This document shows, in pieces, positions 54,619-63,216 of a DNA stretch of 64,000 nt; within the stretch, counting starts at the first letter, position 1, and every line of letters starts with the position of its first letter. Below the pieces are notes generated by a model. It did no database searches. It saw nothing but the letters and a program-made list of their open reading frames with translations, and had not been told where the DNA came from. The DNA is from Bacteroidota bacterium. Lineage in GTDB: Bacteria > Bacteroidota > Bacteroidia > B-17B0 > Aurantibacillaceae. The stretch is from NCBI GenBank assembly GCA_018267825.1, contig JAFDXR010000003.1:62001-126000 (forward strand), in the 5' to 3' direction. The position numbers were made by a program, and so were the translations under genes.

Positions 54619-55047
54619 ATGAGCAAAGTACAGGTAAACATTGAGCGTCTCAACGATGCGTTCCATTTCAGAGCAACTAACGAAAGTGGAAATACGCTTG
54701 ATCTGGATGCCAGTCCGGAGATTGGCGGAGAAAACAAAGGATTCAGACCCATGCAGCTTCTGTTAGCCGCCGTTGGGAGCTGCAGCGCCATTGATGTGGT
54801 GAATATTCTGAAAAAACAAAAACAAACGATTCTGCATTTTGATGTGGAAGTGATTGCTGACCGTGAAGCTGTTGAAGAATACTCGCAATACAAAACCATA
54901 CACCTTCACTTCAAACTGCGTGGCCCAATTGATCCTGACAAAGCTGAAAAGGCAGTAAAACTCTCGCTCGACAAGTATTGCTCTGTATCCAAAGCGCTGG
55001 AGCCTCTTTCGCGTATTACCCATTCTGTAAGCATTCAATCCACATGA
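54619..55047 (+). CDS. OsmC-family thiol peroxidase-like protein
   Basis: A 142-residue protein with the two conserved cysteines of the Ohr/OsmC family, in LLAAVGSCSAID and LDKYCSVSK, and the arginine-bearing strand at the N-terminus (FHFRATNESG). Members reduce organic hydroperoxides. The stop overlaps the next gene's start (ATGA). Confidence 0.92.
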   Translation: MSKVQVNIERLNDAFHFRATNESGNTLDLDASPEIGGENKGFRPMQLLLAAVGSCSAIDVVNILKKQKQTILHFDVEVIADREAVEEYSQYKTIHLHFKLRGPIDPDKAEKAVKLSLDKYCSVSKALEPLSRITHSVSIQST

Positions 55048-56210
55048 AAGATAAACACTTTGAAACCCAGTCCATCCGTGCCCAATTGCCACGAAGCGGC
55101 AACAATGAACATTCTGTCCCGCTCTACCTCACATCCAGCTTTGTTTTGGACTCGGCAGAAGACATGCGTGCTGCATTTGCAGAAGAAACAGATCCGTTCA
55201 TCTATTCGCGTTACAGCAACCCGAACAACAATGAATTTGTTGAGAAAATCTGTCTGCTCGAAGGAGCTGAAACCGGCATTGCTACAGCTTCCGGAATGGC
55301 AGCCATTTATACAACACTGGCGGCACTGCTCAGTGCGGGCGACCACGTCATTTCCTGCTCATCTGTATTCGGTGCTACCCACACCATTTTCAATAAGTAC
55401 TTTCCGAAATGGAATATCTCTTACAGCTACTTCGATGCCGGAAGCCCGGAAACGATTGAAACACTGGTAAAACCAAACACAAAAATACTTTACCTCGAAA
55501 CGCCAACCAATCCTGCCATTGAAGTTATTGATCTTGAGCTTGTCGGAGAAATTGCCAGGCGCAACAACCTGATCCTCATTGTCGACAACTGTTTTGCAAC
55601 CCCATACCTCCAGCAACCCATCCACTTTGGCGCTGACCTCGTGATTCACTCGGCTACAAAATACATCGACGGACAGGGGCGTGTGCTTGGCGGTGTTGTT
55701 GTCGGACGCCAGGACCTGGTGCGCGAAATCTATTTATTCGGCCGCATTACCGGCCCTTCCCTCTCCCCTTTCAACGCCTGGGTACTAAGCAAAAGCCTGG
55801 AAACACTGGCTCTTCGCATGGACCGCCATTGCGAAAACGCTTTGTATATTGCTCAAAAGCTGGAAACACACCCTGCACTTGAATTTGTGAAATACCCGTT
55901 TTTACCCTCACATCCGCACTACCCCATCGCAAAAAAACAAATGAAAGCCGGCGGAGGGATCATCACATTTTCCGTAAAAGGTGGCTACGAAGGCGGGAAA
56001 AAACTGATGGATAACCTGAAGATGATCCGTATCTCCCCTAACCTCGGCGATTCCAGGACCATCGCCACGCATCCGGCATCCTCCACACACTGCAAGCTCA
56101 GCGAAAAAGAACGGCTCGATGTGGGTATCTTACCGGGACTCGTAAGAATATCTGTTGGGCTCGAAAACAAAGAAGACATCCTGGCCGATATTTTACAGGC
56201 ACTAGGCTGA
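55044..56210 (+). CDS. Cys/Met-metabolism PLP enzyme (probable O-succinyl/acetylhomoserine sulfhydrylase)
   Basis: A 388-residue PLP enzyme of the cystathionine gamma-synthase/MetZ family. ATG 55044 overlaps the OsmC stop and starts MKDKHFETQSIRAQ. It carries ATASGMAAIYTTLAALL, VDNCFATPYLQQP and the lysine motif SATKYIDGQGRVLGG, whose DGQGR is typical of MetZ-like sulfhydrylases. It lacks the long insertion of the metY product. It could be a second sulfhydrylase or a cystathionine gamma-synthase or lyase; sequence alone does not settle the substrate. Confidence 0.88.
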   Translation: MKDKHFETQSIRAQLPRSGNNEHSVPLYLTSSFVLDSAEDMRAAFAEETDPFIYSRYSNPNNNEFVEKICLLEGAETGIATASGMAAIYTTLAALLSAGDHVISCSSVFGATHTIFNKYFPKWNISYSYFDAGSPETIETLVKPNTKILYLETPTNPAIEVIDLELVGEIARRNNLILIVDNCFATPYLQQPIHFGADLVIHSATKYIDGQGRVLGGVVVGRQDLVREIYLFGRITGPSLSPFNAWVLSKSLETLALRMDRHCENALYIAQKLETHPALEFVKYPFLPSHPHYPIAKKQMKAGGGIITFSVKGGYEGGKKLMDNLKMIRISPNLGDSRTIATHPASSTHCKLSEKERLDVGILPGLVRISVGLENKEDILADILQALG

Positions 56211-56283
56211 TGCCTGTTTTGTATTGATGTGATCATGCTTTCAATCATTTTTATTCTCATCAAAACCATGTATATTAGAAGAA

Positions 56284-57189
56284 TTGAAAGCAAGTACTTA
56301 TATAGACCAATTAATAGAGGAATCCGTTTTTATTTTACGTGAAACGGCCGCCCAATTTCAAAACCCTTATATTCTATTTTCGGGAGGAAAAGACTCTATC
56401 ACATTGGTTCACCTGGCCATGGAGGCGTTTAGCCCCCTGGCAATTCCTTTCAAACTGCTGCATGTCGATACAGGGCATAATTTCAAAGAAGCGCTCGATT
56501 TCAGGGATCGCCTTGTAAAAGAATATGGCCTCACACTGGAAGTGCGTTATGTAGCCGATACCATACAAGAAAAAAAACTTAAGGAGCCAACCGGCAAATT
56601 CGCATCGCGCAACGCCTTGCAATCCTTCACCCTTCTCGATGCTATACAGGAATTGCAAATCGATTGCTGCATTGGCGGCGGACGACGCGACGAGGAGAAA
56701 GCGCGGGCTAAAGAACGTGTGTTTTCACATCGTGATAAACAGGGAAGCTGGCAGCCCGATCAGCAAAATCCGGAACTCTGGAATGTCTATAACGGTCTGT
56801 TGAATCCTGGTGAAAATTACAGGGTTTTTCCGATCAGCAACTGGACCGAACGTGATGTATGGCAATTCATTAAAGAAAAAAATATTTCATTGCCTTCCAT
56901 TTATTTCTCACACAACAGATCCTGCATTCACCTGCCGGGCGGGCAATTGCTGGCCGTATCCGAATTTATTCAAACCGATGCTCGCGACACTATCAGCACC
57001 GAGCAGGTGCGTTTCAGAACCGTTGGCGATATGACCTGCACAGCGGCAGTTCCGTCAAAGGCAACAACAGTCGACGATATTCTGAAAGAACTGGATGAAA
57101 CACATATCAGTGAACGAGGCGCTACACGCATCGACGATAAGATATCGGAAAGTGGCATGGAAGACCGCAAAAAACAAGGGTATTTCTGA
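56284..57189 (+). CDS. cysD: Sulfate adenylyltransferase subunit 2
   Basis: A 301-residue ATP pyrophosphatase-type subunit that forms adenylyl sulfate (APS) from sulfate and ATP with CysN. The PP-loop is FSGGKDSITLVHLA near residue 33; LHVDTGHNF and IGGGRRDEEKARAKER follow. The C-terminal ISESGMEDRKKQGYF is a family end. TTG 56284 is the start, as no suitable ATG exists. The stop overlaps the cysN ATG (TGATG). Confidence 0.95.
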   Translation: MKASTYIDQLIEESVFILRETAAQFQNPYILFSGGKDSITLVHLAMEAFSPLAIPFKLLHVDTGHNFKEALDFRDRLVKEYGLTLEVRYVADTIQEKKLKEPTGKFASRNALQSFTLLDAIQELQIDCCIGGGRRDEEKARAKERVFSHRDKQGSWQPDQQNPELWNVYNGLLNPGENYRVFPISNWTERDVWQFIKEKNISLPSIYFSHNRSCIHLPGGQLLAVSEFIQTDARDTISTEQVRFRTVGDMTCTAAVPSKATTVDDILKELDETHISERGATRIDDKISESGMEDRKKQGYF

Positions 57190-58310
57190 TGGACTTGTTG
57201 AAATTCATAATCTGTGGCAATGTCGATGATGGCAAAAGTACCCTCACAGGACGCCTGCTGCTCGATACCGGAAATATTTTTGAAGATCAGTTTACCGACT
57301 ATACGCACAAAACAACCGGCGATATAGACCTGGCGAGGGTTACAGATGGGCTTCGGGCTGAGCGAGAACAAGGCATCACCATTGATGTAGCCTACAAATA
57401 TTTTGCTACACCCAAACGTAAATTCATTTGTATCGATGCTCCCGGTCATAAAGAATATACACGCAATATGATCAGTGGCGCTTCGCAGGCCGATGCTGCC
57501 GTACTCCTGATTGATGCACGCCATGGCATTACTGAACAAACCATGCGACATGCCAATATCTGCCGTTTCCTGGGCATTGGGCACGTGTTGGTCATTATAA
57601 ACAAAATGGATGCTGTGAATTACAGCCAGGAAATTTTTCATTCCATCACCATGGCCTTTGCCGAAAAACTTCAGCTTTCATCACACACACAATTTATTCC
57701 CGCCAGCGGTCTCACAGGCGAAAATATCACAAAGCCTTCTGCGAACCTCAGCTGGTACAAAGGCCCTGCATTGCTCGATCTTCTGGAGTCCATACACATC
57801 AGTAAAGCAGAAGCCTCCGAAAAATGGGTGGCTCAACTGGTGGTTCAGCAAACAGATGGGCAATATATTTTTCTGCATGGAAATCACCCGGGAATAGCCG
57901 AACAAAAACTTATCAGCGCCAGAACCGGAGAAACCCTTACCCTCAGCCATGCCAGCGGTCTGCATCCTCACATGGTTTATACCGGCGATCATTATTACAG
58001 CCGGGGCGATGTGTTTGTTTCGCTTCATACTCCGGTTCAGGCAAAACAACAACTTGGGGTTGAGCTCTTCAATGTATCCGATCACGACCTTAAACCCGGC
58101 TCTCAATACCTGGTATTAGCTCAACAGCTTCTGCAACATGGCACGCTGGTTTCGGAGGCATTTATTCCGGGTAATGAGTTTGGGCTGGCCATGCTAGACA
58201 TGGAGAAACCGGTATATCTCTGCAAAAATGATACGATCCAGGGGATTTTAATTGATGCCGTTTCCAAAAAAACCATTGCGGCTTTCCGTTCACTTCATCC
58301 GGCGATATAG
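57189..58310 (+). CDS. cysN: Sulfate adenylyltransferase subunit 1, compact form
   Basis: A GTPase of 373 residues that drives the CysD reaction by GTP hydrolysis. GTP-binding motifs are complete: GNVDDGKSTL (P-loop), DAPGHKEYTRNM (G3) and INKMDAV (G4). Usual bacterial CysN proteins are 415-475 residues; here the two C-terminal beta-barrel domains are shortened and no APS kinase is fused. The gene ends 16 bases inside a convergent gene. APS reductase and sulfite reductase are not in the window. Confidence 0.9.
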   Translation: MDLLKFIICGNVDDGKSTLTGRLLLDTGNIFEDQFTDYTHKTTGDIDLARVTDGLRAEREQGITIDVAYKYFATPKRKFICIDAPGHKEYTRNMISGASQADAAVLLIDARHGITEQTMRHANICRFLGIGHVLVIINKMDAVNYSQEIFHSITMAFAEKLQLSSHTQFIPASGLTGENITKPSANLSWYKGPALLDLLESIHISKAEASEKWVAQLVVQQTDGQYIFLHGNHPGIAEQKLISARTGETLTLSHASGLHPHMVYTGDHYYSRGDVFVSLHTPVQAKQQLGVELFNVSDHDLKPGSQYLVLAQQLLQHGTLVSEAFIPGNEFGLAMLDMEKPVYLCKNDTIQGILIDAVSKKTIAAFRSLHPAI

Positions 58311-59059
58311 TATTTTCCGGCCTTGTCCACCTTCACCTTCGGGCGGTTCTTATTTTTCTCAAAGAAATCATAAACCGGTTTTAGAGTTGACCAGAAATCC
58401 ATTTTTTCTTTCGGGTAATTTGCTTCCAGTGTTTTCACATTACCGGCAGTGAGCTTACATGGAAAAATATCAATATGAATGCTGGTTTGCGGACTTTTCG
58501 ACTCCAGACATAAAATGTATAGTTCTTTGATATATTCATCGGTAATAGGAATACAGCCGATTGTCACACAATTTCCATGCACCATAATGGCTCCACCTGC
58601 ATTTTTCCCCTTTTTCAGAATCCGGTCGCTTTCGTTCGGATAGCTCACACGCATGCTCAGGTAATAATCGCTGGCCGGATTAAACAGATCGATGGTATAA
58701 AACCCTTCGGGCACCTGGCCATCTCCTTCTTTCCGCTTTGGTCCCAGTGAACCGCTGCTGGCGCAAATAGCATAGGTTTTAAATAGCTTATAGGTATCCT
58801 CCCCTTTATTTCTTAACCAAACCTCGAGGCTCTTTTCCATTTTAAACACGCGCAGGAAAACTTCATAGTTTTTCGGATCAATGCTCTGTTTTTTCATTTC
58901 GGCCTCCAAAGCCGGCCATTTTGTATCGTGGGCATCTTTTACCCTTTTGTTTTTCAGTTGTCCCGCTTTAAACGAGTCTGTTTGTGCCATCCCGCTTTGA
59001 AGGCCGATAACTAACAGAACAGTATTAAAAACATTGAAAAATACCCGGTAACAGCGCAT
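58295..59059 (-). CDS. L,D-transpeptidase (YkuD)-like exported protein
   Basis: A 254-residue protein with signal peptide (VFNTVLLVIGLQSGMAQ). The catalytic motif HGNCVTIGC carries the histidine and cysteine of L,D-transpeptidases. YKLFKTYAICASSG before it is the substrate-groove strand. It may cross-link peptidoglycan or attach lipoprotein. It converges with cysN, sharing 16 bases. Confidence 0.9.
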   Translation of the reverse strand: MRCYRVFFNVFNTVLLVIGLQSGMAQTDSFKAGQLKNKRVKDAHDTKWPALEAEMKKQSIDPKNYEVFLRVFKMEKSLEVWLRNKGEDTYKLFKTYAICASSGSLGPKRKEGDGQVPEGFYTIDLFNPASDYYLSMRVSYPNESDRILKKGKNAGGAIMVHGNCVTIGCIPITDEYIKELYILCLESKSPQTSIHIDIFPCKLTAGNVKTLEANYPKEKMDFWSTLKPVYDFFEKNKNRPKVKVDKAGKYYIAG

Positions 59060-59100
59060 GGTTTTACGTAATTTTGTATAGCTAATTTAGAGATAAATTC

Positions 59101-59385
59101 ATGTTTTTATTGAAAATAATCCGGAACAAGTACTTCATTGTCGTTTCTGCTATGGTTGTATGGCTTTTGTTTTTTGATAAAAACGATGTTTATACCCAGA
59201 TCGACCTCATAAAGAAATGTAATAAGCTCAAGGCCGAACGCGATTACTACCTGGCCGAAATAGAACATAACAAGAAGGAAATCCAGGAATTGCAGACCAA
59301 TACCGAAAGCCTCGAGACCTTTGCACGTGAGAAATACCTCATGAAACGTGACAATGAGGATGTTTTTGTGATCGTCAAAAAATAG
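59101..59385 (+). CDS. Septum formation initiator family protein (DivIC/FtsB)
   Basis: A 94-residue inner-membrane division protein. One helix (YFIVVSAMVVWLLFF) is followed by a periplasmic coiled coil (LIKKCNKLKAERDYYLAE) and the family end EKYLMKRDNEDVFVIV. It bridges FtsL and FtsQ in the divisome. Confidence 0.92.
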   Translation: MFLLKIIRNKYFIVVSAMVVWLLFFDKNDVYTQIDLIKKCNKLKAERDYYLAEIEHNKKEIQELQTNTESLETFAREKYLMKRDNEDVFVIVKK

Positions 59386-59429
59386 TGTTAACTATTCCAA
59401 ATTTTCCCTTTTTTTCCTTTTAAAATGAG

Positions 59430-59437
59430 TACATTTG
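59430..59437 (+). promoter_or_regulatory. -7 element upstream of queA
   Basis: TACATTTG matches TAnnTTTG and lies 27 bases before the ATG at 59465. The region upstream is T-rich without a clear TTG. Confidence 0.45.
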
Positions 59438-59464
59438 CCGCTTAATTTTTAATCCCGTAAGGTT

Positions 59465-60514
59465 ATGAAACTTTCCATGTTCAAGTTTAATCTGCCAAAA
59501 GAACTCCTGGCAGAACACCCGGCTAAAAGTCGTGATGAGAGCCGCCTGATGGTCGTAGACCGTAAATCAGGGAAAATCAGTCACAAAAAATTCAAAGACA
59601 TTATCAATTATTTTGATGACGGTGATGTAATGGTTATGAACGACACCAAGGTGTTTCCTGCCCGTATGTACGGCAATAAGGAAAAAACCGGTGCCAAAAT
59701 CGAAGTGTTCCTGCTTCGCGAACTCAATGCTGAAAGCCGCCTCTGGGATGTGCTTGTAGATCCGGCCCGCAAAATCAGGATAGGCAACAAGCTCTACTTT
59801 GGCGACAATGACAATGTTGTAGCCGAAGTCATCGACAACACCACCTCCCGTGGAAGAACCCTCCGTTTCCTTTACGATGGGTCTTATGAAGAATTCAGAC
59901 AGGCACTATACGAACTGGGTGAAACACCGCTTCCGAAATACATTAAACGTAAAGTAGAAGAAAGCGATGCAGACCGCTACCAGACCGTATTCGCTAAAAA
60001 CGAAGGTGCTGTGGCCGCTCCTACCGCCGGCTTACACTTCAGCCGAGAGCTTATGAAGCGCCTCGAAATTAAAGGTGTAAACTTTGCGTTTTTGACCCTC
60101 CACGTGGGCCTTGGTACTTTCCGTATGGTAGAAGTTGAAGATCTTACCAAGCACAAAATGGACAGCGAAGAAGCTATTATCTCTGAAGCTGCCTGCAAAA
60201 CCGTGAACTCAGCGATCGACAAAAAGAAACGTGTATGCGCTGTCGGAACAACGGTAATGCGTGCTGTGGAATCATCGGTTTCTACAACAGGTCACCTGAA
60301 TCCATACAACGGCTGGACCAATAAATTTATTTTCCCGCCTTACGATTTTTCAGTAGCCAACTGCATGATCACAAACTTCCATATGCCTGAGTCCACTTTA
60401 TTGATGCAGGTTTGCGCGTTTGGCGGTTATGACCTCATTATGAAAGCATACAAAGAAGCCATTAAGGAAAAATACAAGTTCTATTCTTATGGTGATGCCA
60501 TGCTGATTATTTAA
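59465..60514 (+). CDS. queA: tRNA preQ1(34) S-adenosylmethionine ribosyltransferase-isomerase
   Basis: A 349-residue enzyme that moves the ribosyl part of S-adenosylmethionine onto preQ1 in tRNA, making epoxyqueuosine. Family motifs are visible: [54 protein letters not shown] and [16 protein letters not shown]. Standard length. A bidirectional terminator follows. Confidence 0.96.
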   Translation: MKLSMFKFNLPKELLAEHPAKSRDESRLMVVDRKSGKISHKKFKDIINYFDDGDVMVMNDTKVFPARMYGNKEKTGAKIEVFLLRELNAESRLWDVLVDPARKIRIGNKLYFGDNDNVVAEVIDNTTSRGRTLRFLYDGSYEEFRQALYELGETPLPKYIKRKVEESDADRYQTVFAKNEGAVAAPTAGLHFSRELMKRLEIKGVNFAFLTLHVGLGTFRMVEVEDLTKHKMDSEEAIISEAACKTVNSAIDKKKRVCAVGTTVMRAVESSVSTTGHLNPYNGWTNKFIFPPYDFSVANCMITNFHMPESTLLMQVCAFGGYDLIMKAYKEAIKEKYKFYSYGDAMLII

Positions 60515-60532
60515 TCTTCATGAACAGATCAT

Positions 60533-60563
60533 AAAAAAAGGCTCCTGATGGAGCCTTTTTTAT
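60533..60563. terminator. Bidirectional terminator between queA and a T9SS gene
   Basis: AAAAAGGCTCC pairs with GGAGCCTTTTT around loop TGAT, with A- and T-tracts on both sides; it serves the convergent genes. Confidence 0.93.
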
Positions 60564-60587
60564 TTGGGATCAACATAATAACGCTTC

Positions 60588-61937
60588 TTATTCCACAATC
60601 ATTTTACGGGTCACAGCGTTGCCATCGACCTGTAAAGTATAATAGTATACACCGGCAGCATAAGCGCCCAGGCGAACAGCGTGCACACCCGTAGTGGTAG
60701 CTTCATCCGACTGTGTCATAATTCTTCCGGTAATATCGCGAACTGTAAACTTCACAGATTTGGCATCTTTAGCCAGGCTATAGTGTACAGTCGATTCTTT
60801 CGAATATGGGTTTGGCATATTTTGCCCCAGTTCAAATTCTTTCTCTTTGTATTCTTTCACACCCACAGTAGATGTGGCACGAATCGAAAAGTCGATCCAG
60901 AAGCTGCTCGCAATATCCCCGCGCATAGTTGTATAGAAAATAGAAGAGGTGTTTTCAGTACCATAGCGCTGTTTTTTAGACATGTACTGGCTGTAATTCT
61001 TTCCTTTTGCAAAATCGTCGAAGTAATCGCCGCCGGCGACAGGTTGCGCCGGAGAATTCTGATCATACACAATAGCACAAAATCCATTCATGGTTTGAGG
61101 CGATGGCCCGCTTCCGCCGTTGTAAGCGATAGTTCCAACAGCATAACTGGCCTGGCCCGGCACGTATGTCACGTTCACCGAAACAATGTTATTTGCAGGA
61201 ATCAGCTGACCTGTGGCGCCGTTCAATACAATAGGGAAATAATCTGAAGTTTTCAGAAATGTTGTATCAGCATCTGTCAGTGTTTTTTTAATCACCAGTT
61301 TATTGGTCATGGGCGCACTTAGCCGGGCCTTATCACCTTGCTGGGTGTTGGAGGTTGTATATTTTGGTGTAGCCCATGTACCATAATATGTATACGGTGA
61401 AGCATAAGACCAGCGGCCAAAAACAGAGGAAGTCGACGTGTCGCCCCATACAATTTCCACGAGAAGGGTATCGGTATCAGCGGTTTTTCGCTTGTAAACG
61501 CTGCCTATCCAAACCGTATCAAGCGTATAGGCATCTCCGGGAGCCAGCAAAGGCTGGAAATTAACCTGGTCGAATATAACGCTCTTAGGGTCAAATGTGG
61601 TCCCGAACTTCATATAACTCATGTAATTATCACCACTCGAAAAAGAAGATTTTACAGTTGAATCGCAGAATGTCGGGGAAACATAAATTCCCACTTTCGA
61701 ACCGGCAGAACCATTGTCGATTTCAGACGGTAAAACACCGTTTGCAGTTACCAGGCTGAAGCCAACGTCAAAGCGACCCTGGATACCGCCTCCTGTAACT
61801 TTAAGCGACTGGTGGGTCTTCTTTTGACTTTTAGGCGTATAACCCTGTTTGGCCGATGGTGCCAGTACAGAGTTGTTTTGGGCAAATGACGACAAACAAA
61901 GAGCCGTCACCCCAATAATGGAGTACAATTTTTTCAT
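60588..61937 (-). CDS. T9SS type A cargo protein
   Basis: A 449-residue secreted protein. Signal peptide near LCLSSFAQNN. The middle part (30-350) has no catalytic motif I recognise and is beta-rich with several DTVWIGSVYKR-like strands. The C-terminal 80 residues are a T9SS sorting domain (QNMPNPYSKESTVHYSL, AAGVYYYTLQVDG, MIVE). Its signal peptide and sorting domain resemble those of the next gene upstream on the same strand. Confidence 0.88.
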   Translation of the reverse strand: MKKLYSIIGVTALCLSSFAQNNSVLAPSAKQGYTPKSQKKTHQSLKVTGGGIQGRFDVGFSLVTANGVLPSEIDNGSAGSKVGIYVSPTFCDSTVKSSFSSGDNYMSYMKFGTTFDPKSVIFDQVNFQPLLAPGDAYTLDTVWIGSVYKRKTADTDTLLVEIVWGDTSTSSVFGRWSYASPYTYYGTWATPKYTTSNTQQGDKARLSAPMTNKLVIKKTLTDADTTFLKTSDYFPIVLNGATGQLIPANNIVSVNVTYVPGQASYAVGTIAYNGGSGPSPQTMNGFCAIVYDQNSPAQPVAGGDYFDDFAKGKNYSQYMSKKQRYGTENTSSIFYTTMRGDIASSFWIDFSIRATSTVGVKEYKEKEFELGQNMPNPYSKESTVHYSLAKDAKSVKFTVRDITGRIMTQSDEATTTGVHAVRLGAYAAGVYYYTLQVDGNAVTRKMIVE

Positions 61938-61985
61938 AGCAATAGTTTTTTAGGTATGCTTAAAGTTAGGAAAAAAAAGACAAAT

Positions 61986-62018
61986 AAAAAAGGCCCGGGA
62001 TAAACCCAGGCCTTTTTT
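61986..62018 (-). terminator. Terminator after the highly expressed T9SS gene
   Basis: AAAAAAGGCC and GGG pair with CCC and GGCCTTTTTT with one mismatch. It lies 19 bases after the stop codon (minus strand) and 50 bases upstream of the next gene. Confidence 0.9.
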
Positions 62019-62036
62019 ATTCCATTTAAGCGGAAA

Positions 62037-63107
62037 TTATTTAGTGATAACTAATTCTTTAGTTACAACTGCACCGTTAGCACGTAACTGATAGAAGTAC
62101 GAACCAGCGTTTAAAGAAGATGTGTTGAATTTAATAGTATAAGTACCGGCAGCCTGATCTTGTGCAGGCTCTTCGTATACTTTTTTACCTTGCATATCTA
62201 ATACAACGAAAGAAACGTTTTTAGCATCTTTCTCTAAAGAGTATTGAATGTTAGCGTTTTCTGTAGCAGGGTTAGGGAATACATCGGATAATTTAACACC
62301 GTTGTAGAACTCATGAACTGCAGTACCAGTACCTAATACACCGAAGATAGCGATATCGCAATCTAAGTCACCAGAGCTACCGTTAGCAGGATCAGAGAAT
62401 AAGAAGTCAGAGCAATACCAGGTTGTACCAAAGTAGTGGTAAGTATAATCTAAGTTCTGAGCATCACCTTTAGCATCAGCTAAGATACCGATAGTATCAC
62501 CAGCAGCTAATCCACCAGCATCAACAGCGATAGCGAAATCACCGCTTACGTTGATTGGAGTTGAGAATGTAGCAACAGTAAAGAAGTTAACTGTGTCAAT
62601 TTGTGACCATGTTAAAGATACTGTACCTAATTTAGTGTTTGGACCTGGAGTATTGAATGCACCTGCAGTACTTGTAGAAGATGCGTTTTTAGCTTTGTTA
62701 GCAGCCATGTTCCATAATTCAACTTTTACGCTTGAGCTACCAGAACCTACACTGTGTTTGTCATAAACTGCGAAAACAGCTTTAGTGATTACTAACGGTG
62801 TGTTGTTCAGGTTAGCGTAACCTTGAGCACATTTGTTAAGACCATCAGCGTTTTTTCCGAATACGCTACCGCCTGTAGTGTAACCATAACGGTATAATTG
62901 CTGAGAAATACCAGCAAATACAGGTAAAAAGTCAGGAGTACTGTTCCAGGAAATAGTATCACCGGCAACTACTGCTGTTTTAGCTAAATACTGAGTGCTT
63001 TTCGCTTTGTCGAAAGTTGTGGTAAATTTCTTACCAACTGTAGCATCCTGAGCCACTGCAGAAGCAGTGATTGCAAGCGCTCCAATAATCGAGTAAATTT
63101 TTTTCAT
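62037..63107 (-). CDS. T9SS type A surface protein with strong codon bias
   Basis: A 356-residue secreted protein. Signal peptide near ITASAVAQDA; the mature part is beta-rich (LVITKAVFAVYDKHSVG, GDFAIAVDAGGLAAGD) and may be a jelly-roll. The sorting domain starts VFPNPATENANIQYSL. In the stretches I read, leucine is mainly TTA, arginine CGT, valine GTT or GTA and threonine ACT or ACA, a narrow codon set unlike neighbouring genes and typical of an abundant protein. The function is unknown; an abundant surface-layer or matrix protein is likely. Confidence 0.88.
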   Translation of the reverse strand: MKKIYSIIGALAITASAVAQDATVGKKFTTTFDKAKSTQYLAKTAVVAGDTISWNSTPDFLPVFAGISQQLYRYGYTTGGSVFGKNADGLNKCAQGYANLNNTPLVITKAVFAVYDKHSVGSGSSSVKVELWNMAANKAKNASSTSTAGAFNTPGPNTKLGTVSLTWSQIDTVNFFTVATFSTPINVSGDFAIAVDAGGLAAGDTIGILADAKGDAQNLDYTYHYFGTTWYCSDFLFSDPANGSSGDLDCDIAIFGVLGTGTAVHEFYNGVKLSDVFPNPATENANIQYSLEKDAKNVSFVVLDMQGKKVYEEPAQDQAAGTYTIKFNTSSLNAGSYFYQLRANGAVVTKELVITK

Positions 63108-63142
63108 GATGTTTTTATTTGTTTAGTTTAATGTTATGCTGG

Positions 63143-63174
63143 TAAAAATAGAGAATCAGTTTTTAAATAGCAAA
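63143..63174 (-). promoter_or_regulatory. Possible promoter of the highly expressed T9SS gene
   Basis: On the minus strand TTTG and TATTTTTA are separated by 20 bases. Spacing fits; the -7 element deviates in its last base (A instead of G). Confidence 0.4.
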
Positions 63175-63216
63175 AAAATTAACAATTTAATTTTTATCGC
63201 TTAACATCCTTTTTCT

